Shown here: in pieces, positions 1 through 6,300 of the stretch
How the letters are laid out: the number at the start of each line of letters is the position of its first letter
How positions within the stretch are numbered: the stretch's first letter is position 1
NCBI GenBank assembly: GCA_902772795.1
Contig: CACYBZ010000176.1
Span: 1-9,221 of the forward strand
Origin: an uncultured Ruminococcus sp.
Lineage (GTDB): Bacteria; Bacillota; Clostridia; Oscillospirales; Acutalibacteraceae
DNA: 9,221 nucleotides
Direction of reading: 5' to 3'
Program-made: the position numbers and the translations under genes
The notes under the pieces: generated by a model
Database searches by the model: none
The model's input: only the letters and a program-made list of their open reading frames with translations
What the model was told of the DNA's origin: nothing

Positions 1-74
1 ATTAGAAATCAATATATATGGTATCAATTCTAACAATCTTAAAACCAGTTCCATAATATAGTATAATTAACTTA

Positions 75-103
75 TTGAAAAAGAAATAAATATATGTTAT
101 ACT
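75..103 (+). promoter_or_regulatory. Predicted sigma-A-type extended -10 promoter
   Basis: A -35 box TTGAAA (75-80) and a -10 box TATACT (98-103) are separated by exactly 17 bases. A TG dinucleotide at 95-96 gives the extended -10 pattern TGnTATACT. Transcription would start near 109-111, leaving a leader of about 100 bases before the GTG. A second TATAAT at 145-150 has only a poor -35 (TTGTAA at 120-125, 19-base spacer) and is less convincing. This is prediction from consensus only. Confidence 0.6.
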
Positions 104-124
104 TTAATTACCACACATATTGTA

Positions 125-167
125 AATTATCAGACTGAAACATATATAATCGTTTTGTCGGATAATT
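125..167 (+). promoter_or_regulatory. Imperfect inverted repeat / leader hairpin
   Basis: AATTATC (125-131) is the exact reverse complement of GATAATT (161-167). After one mismatch, GAC (133-135) pairs with GTC (157-159), followed by a T-T mismatch and three weaker pairs (137-139 with 153-155). The loop is 140-152. The dyad lies inside the predicted leader and encloses the TATAAT at 145-150, so it could be an RNA hairpin or an operator for a DNA-binding regulator. Six Ts at 175-180 follow after 7 bases, which is too far for a standard terminator. Function is unproven. Confidence 0.4.
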
Positions 168-192
168 CAACCTGTTTTTTATATTACTTTGG

Positions 193-203
193 AAAGGAAG
201 GTG
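193..203 (+). promoter_or_regulatory. Ribosome binding site deciding the GTG start
   Basis: AAAGGAAGGTG resembles the AAGGAGGTG anti-16S consensus, with 9 bases between the last G of AAGGAAGG (201) and the GTG at 211. This favours GTG 211 over the in-frame ATG at 310, which has no comparable purine-rich element upstream (the sequence there is GTGTGTTGTCAGT). Confidence 0.75.
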
Positions 204-210
204 TGTCATT

Positions 211-378
211 GTGGCACAAAATAGTGCTATTATTGTGGTTGCAGGTATATTGGTTTTACTATGTATTTGGTTCAGCAAACGAAAGCAGGCAAGCAAGTGT
301 GTTGTCAGTATGTTGTGTGCGTTATCGGTACTGGGCAGTGGAATTTGTCCGCTGTTCCTGGCAGGTTCTGCCAACGCT
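211..378 (+). other. N-terminal export region: two hydrophobic segments and signal-peptidase-like site
   Basis: Residues 5-21 (SAIIVVAGILVLLCIWF) are strongly hydrophobic and are followed by a basic patch SKRKQASK (22-29). A second hydrophobic run (30-52) then ends in GSANA before E57. The second half alone looks like a complete signal peptide: basic n-region, hydrophobic core, and A54-x-A56 at the -3/-1 positions. The first segment is extra and unusual. It could be an elongated n-region, a transient membrane helix, or an artefact if translation actually begins at the ATG at 310 (residue 34), although that start would lose the basic region. Confidence 0.7.
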
Positions 379-3300
379 GAAACAGATACGAACTATTGTG
401 AACAGTGTTTTGAAGTTCACCCGAACAACTCTGCGGCAGAAGACACTGTCACACTCAACGGCGTTATGCCGAAAAAGGCAAAAGCTGAAGTGACTGATGT
501 CACGGAAAGCTTTGATGCACTCGCTCAGCAGGAAAATACGGAAAATCATGTTCTTGCTGCGTACGACATTACCATTATGAATGGTAATCGGGAATATCAG
601 CCCAACGAAAACAATCCTGTACTTGTCGAAATTGCCAACGCTGAAATCAAAAAAGAAAATGTCAGCGTATTGTGGCATATCAAAGACGATGGTACAAAAG
701 AGGAAATCACTGATTTTACGGCAGAAGACGGAAAAGTCCGTTTTTATGCCAAAGGGTTCAGTGTCTATGCGATTGTTGATGTGCCGTTACCCGCTTCTTC
801 CAAAATGGATCAGGTAACCGAAGTATCGGAACTTGTTTCAGAAAGAGGTCTGAGAACAGGTTTCTATGTCTATTACGGTTACGGCAACTATTTTACCGAT
901 ACCATCATCAGTGCAAACTCCGGCGGTAATGTCAATGATGGTGTTATTGCTGTCGATAATGACCTCGAAATGGCAGGCGTGTGGTATTTTGAAGAGGTCG
1001 AAAAAGATGGCAACACCTGTTACAGAATGTATACCAAGATAGACGACGTTCGGAAATACCTCTATACTACAGGTACTAACCAGAACAACAACGTCGGACT
1101 GACAGAAGATGTCACCAGGGCAGACATTCTGAAAATCGCTTCTGCGAATAATCCGCAGAATTATCCCAACTCTTTCTGTATCAAAAAATATGATACAACG
1201 GATAAATATCTGCAATATTCGACAAGCGGACATGGTATACGGTATTACAGCAGCAGTCTGACCAACGGCAGAGTAACCAACGGCAATATGATTATCCGTT
1301 TCAACTTTGCGGACGCACCGGCATTGCCCAGGGACTATTACCGTCTCAACGGTAAATCCTACGGTCTGATGAACTACACAGGTCTGACGATGGGTGATGC
1401 ATTGATGGTTCCTGTAGAACAGGAAAGCAACTATCTTGACCTGATGACGATGTTTGTTAAGGAGGACACGCAGGTAAAAACATTGTATGTTTCACAGGAC
1501 AGTGACATTTCTTTGTGGACATTTCAACTTCTGCCAAATACGGTCAATCAGTACTACATTTTCAATGAAAAAGACTCAGTGGTAAGATATCTGAAGTTTA
1601 ACGGCAATCAGTTGGAAACGACAACCAATTTTGCCGACGCTACGGTGATAGATGTTGTCAGTAACCGTAACAACAAAGTCAGACTCACAGCAGGGGATTA
1701 CTCCATATCTTTCCACGCCGACAACGACAATCACAAGAAATTTATTCTGGAGGAAACCGATGCCAACGACAAAGACCAGTGGCTTAACCTTGTCACGGTA
1801 TCCGAACTGACTGAAAATGACTATGTTACCTATACCGCAGAAAAAGTAGGTGTTTCCGATGCATCGGTAACGAATGGTTCATCAGGTATTCTGTACACCA
1901 GAGTATGGAATGACGAAAACAAAGCCTATGATTTCTATGCTTTGAACTATGACGGTACACTGTTCCCCTGTTATGAACGTGGCGACCATATCATGTGGCT
2001 GGGACACAAAACGAACATTCTGTTATGGACGTTTACGGAACATTACAATTATGACGGTTCACGCAGTTTCCGTTATGACCTTTACAGTCCTTATGGTAAC
2101 CATTATCTTTCACCGCAGGTGGAGAACGAACAGATATTTTCCGACACAAGAGCTTTCATCAATCTGCCCGGCAGACGTGACGGCGAATATTATACGTCCA
2201 TTATTCAATGGGACGAAAAGCAGTATGCCTATACAGGTCTGGGGGTAATCACCGTACCCGACCCCGTAACAGGCGGAGAATACAAAAAAGTTATTCCCGT
2301 ATCTAGAAATCAGGCATCTACTTTCTATTTTGCACAGATAGAACGTGGTACACCCAAACTTACCGAAATCAAAACCATAGACAATAATCAGTACAATATA
2401 CAGATGAAAATGGTCGACTTTGAAGGCAGTATTCAACATCTGGGCTGGCAACAGAACGAGTTTCTCAATACAAGACAGGAAAGCAATGACAAATGGGCAG
2501 ACAAAGGACTGCTGTCTACCGATTTGAAAGAAAACGGCTATCCCGATACAACAAGACGGACAGACGGACAGAAATCCTTACAGGAATTATTCAATCATGA
2601 TGCCAGCAAAGTAACCGATGTCAACCATCTGTTTGTGGAAAGTACCTATAATTCCAGCGGTTATTTTGAATTTGACAGTTGTCAGAACTTTGCCACACTC
2701 TTACAGAGTGACGGAAGTATCGGAAATAATTTCACCGTATATAAGGAACTCGGTACGGCACAGGGCAATAAAACCACCATGAAACACGGACAGTTTTTTC
2801 CGTACAATACCATTACCCCGGGGATTTATTCTACCGATAACCCGCAGAACCTTTATGGTGCTCTGGCAATGCCAGGAGAACCAAAAACGGCTCTTTTACC
2901 CGAAAGCGACCCGAGAAAACATGAAAAACTCCATCAGGTTACCGACCATAACGGTCAGATAGTCAGCAGAGCCAACTACCATTTCGGTGTGGAACTTACC
3001 ACGAGTTTTGTACAATCGCCGAACGGTAAAGACGCATGGGAGCATGATATTGTTTTTGAGTTCACAGGTGACGACGATTTCTGGTTTTATGTCGATAACG
3101 AACTTATCATTGACTTGGGCGGAGTACATTCCGCATTGGGAGGCAATGTCAACTTTGCCACAGGTCAGGTGACAGTGGGTGGTTTCCAAGACCCCGCTCA
3201 CCCGAACGACAAATCAAAAGAAGTCGTAAAAACCTTTACTTTGCGTGAAATATTTGCAAACAACTACAAGGAAAGAAATCCCAAACAAGCCGATGAAACC

Positions 3301-6300
3301 GACGAACAATTTACGGCAAGAGTCAATCAACACTTGTCCAAGTATTTTGACGAGGGGAAAACCGTTTTCAAAGACTTCACCACCCACCAGATGCGGATTT
3401 TCTATATGGAAAGAGGTGCAGGTGCTTCCAATTTGCATATGCGTTTCAACCTCAACTATCTTAAACCCGGTCATGTGCTGATGAGAAAAGAACTTGACGG
3501 AACTGAAACACCCGATTTCAATCTGGTAGAGTATCCGTATCAGATTTTCTACACCGTAGAAGTACCCAATGAACAAGGTTCTACTACCTCTGAAGAACGT
3601 CAGCTCACCCGTATGACAGACAACGGCGGTGTTACCTATCAGAATTCCTCACAGACGGTAGATTACCGTGATACCTATATACCGCCCGACTGTACAACAC
3701 AGTATAAAGACGTTTATTTCATACGACCGGGACGAGATGTGGAAATTGCGTTCCCGCCTGCTGCCACCGCATACAGGATTGTTGAATGTGGTGTCAATGA
3801 ACATGTATACCAAGATGTTCTTATCAATCATAGTGGCGGACTAACTGCCTCACAAATTGATAACAGTTCAAGATACGATTACACTTCACAGTGTATTCTC
3901 ATCGGAAACGGCCCCACCGCAGTATTCACCAACAAAATTTCCCTTGACGCACTGCGGACATTGAGTTTCAAGAAATTCCTGTATGACGAAGAGGATAGAC
4001 TGTTGACGGAAGAAGAAGACGGTACAACTTTCAAATTCCGTTTATATCTTTCCAACGGTGCAGAAGATACGCTCAGACTTGCCCGTTTCCATGACTATTA
4101 TGTAAAAAGTCCGAACGGAAAAATCTGTCGTTGGGATATCAGCATTCAGAAACTGGTGGAAACGGATAAAACCGACTATGCAACGCTTACCGACGAGGAA
4201 AAAGAACAGCTTACCTTTGAAACTTCGTCAGAAGGCGAAATCAGCCGTATACCGACAGGCTATACCGTAAAAGTACCCAACATTCCCAGGGCAACGAAAT
4301 TCAAGGTAGAAGAACGTGAACTGGAAATTCCCAACGGTTACCATCTGAAAGGATATGAGTGTGCCAAAGACGGTACAACACCTACCTACAAGGTGGAAAG
4401 TGAAAGCACCCCCAATGTCGGCTGGATAACTGACGCAGCAGAACCTTTTGTCAATATCAGCAATAAACGTGGTATCGGTCTGGAGGCACTGAAAAAATGG
4501 TCAGATAAAGATTTCGCTTCCTCACATGACACCATTTATACCGCTGTTTATCTCAAAGAAGGAAATGGCAATAACATCACATACCGTTTGTTGCCCGATT
4601 CCGTCAAACAGATAAAGCACCCTGATACCGCTGTACGATACTTTTTCGACAGACTGCAAACAGGAAAAACCATTGCCGACTATTATATATTTGAAGTTGA
4701 AGTGACAGACCCTGTTCTGGACAACAACGGCAATTTAGTCAGCTATGACAACAGCAAGGTAAAACGCTTAAATGAAAACGATGTCACCGAAATTTCGGCA
4801 AAATCCCGAATTACGCAGAACGTACAGACATATGAATATGTTGTCAGTTATGAAATGGGAGAGCCGAGAAATTCCACGCCAAATATTGAATCAGGCAATG
4901 TCCGTACCGATATTATCACCGATACCCGTAAAGAGGGTATCAACATTGCTCTTTATGAAATGAATGCCGAGAACAATCACGATGTACCGCTTGCCGACGG
5001 TGATTTCACACTGACAAAAGGAGAAGAGTTGCTCGGATACTTTACCTCCGACGAAACAGGAAAAATCACGATATTCTATGATTTCGAAGTCGATGCGGAA
5101 TACACACTGACGGAAACTTTAACACCCAACGGTTATGTCGGTCTGCCACAAGCAGTAAAATTCAAGATACACGATGAAAATGATACTGCGGGAAACAGAA
5201 TCCGTAAACTGGTTATCACAAGCGGAAATGATAGTTCCAATGTTGTGGGAAACTGGGAAGTTGCCACAAATCACCCTGACCAGACGATTATTGCTACACT
5301 GGATATCTTCAATATGCCGTTCAGACTTACTGCAAAGAAAGTTGACGGTATAAGCGGTGCTCCTCTGCCGGGGGCGGTATTTGCCCTTTACCGCAGTGTT
5401 GTAGGTTTTTCAGGCGAAGTCAAAGACTTTTATCCTATGGAAGATTATGAAGAACTGGTCTGTGACCAGAACGGCATCATTCCTAAAATAGACAGCTCTT
5501 TGCCTAAGGGAAGATATTATCTCAACGAAGTTTCTGCTCCCGACGGTTATATCAAGCACGACGAAGATATTATTTTCCGTATTACCGACAAAGGTGAGGT
5601 ATACATTGATTCCAAACATCAGAATTATCTTCAGCTGATTACCGACGAAAACAGGTATGTTATCACGATTCCTGACGCTCATTCCAATGTTCTCACGCTG
5701 ACTCATAAAGTCAATGCGGATAACGTCAACAAGGCACTTAAACTGGAAACAATGGGTGTTGCCAACAAAGATGTCTTTGAAGTACAGATGGGTACAAGAT
5801 ACATGTATTCGGGCGGTGAAAACCCCGTGGAAGTACCACGAACCCAAAATTTCACCCGAAAATCACCGAATACTACCTACATTCAGAACAATCCCGATTA
5901 TGCTGACCAGACACCAATTACCAGCTATACCAAAAAGACGGATATCATTCAGCAGGCAAGAGAACTCGTGGAGTGGAATCCCAAACCGTCAGAAAAGAAA
6001 AACAATCGTTCGATAGACGCTCAGGACTATACGCCTATACAGGCATATTATGAATGGAGCGATACCTCCCAACAGCTTGACCGAAACGGCGAAAAGTACA
6101 GTACACCTGTCATGTCCGCTACAAACAAAGGAACAGGTGTACCGCAGACTGACGGTACAGTAGCTTTGCTCTATGACCAGACCGCAACTTTTATCAATCA
6201 GTTCCCCTCCATTATCTGTAAAGCTATCGAACATGACGAATGTGATGAAAAGCCTCTTCTGAAATTCCAGTTAAAAAGTAATTTACAGGCATTCAAATCC

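Larger units (their letters stand above)
1..210. other. AT-rich intergenic region upstream of the giant gene
   Basis: The first 120 bases are only about 19% GC, against about 42% in the coding region. I see no credible coding frame, tRNA or end of an upstream gene. The region carries the promoter, leader hairpin and ribosome binding site listed separately. The neighbouring gene on the left lies outside the window, so operon membership cannot be judged, but a promoter directly upstream suggests this gene starts its own transcript. Confidence 0.8.

Noticed and set aside
125..180. Rho-independent terminator
   Set aside because: The stem is AT-rich and mismatched and the T-run is 7 bases away from it, so it does not fit a standard terminator.
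310..312. ATG as the true start of the giant gene
   Set aside because: It lacks a ribosome binding site and would remove the basic n-region of the signal peptide. It is kept only as a fallback.
262..348. Lipoprotein signal (Cys 18, 36 or 46)
   Set aside because: The residues before each Cys (LL, ML, GI) do not fit the lipobox, while a good signal-peptidase-I site follows at residue 56.
155..493. 112-residue + strand ORF in another frame at the gene start
   Set aside because: It begins at TTG with no ribosome binding site and overlaps the signal-peptide region of the giant gene, whose own frame is far better supported.
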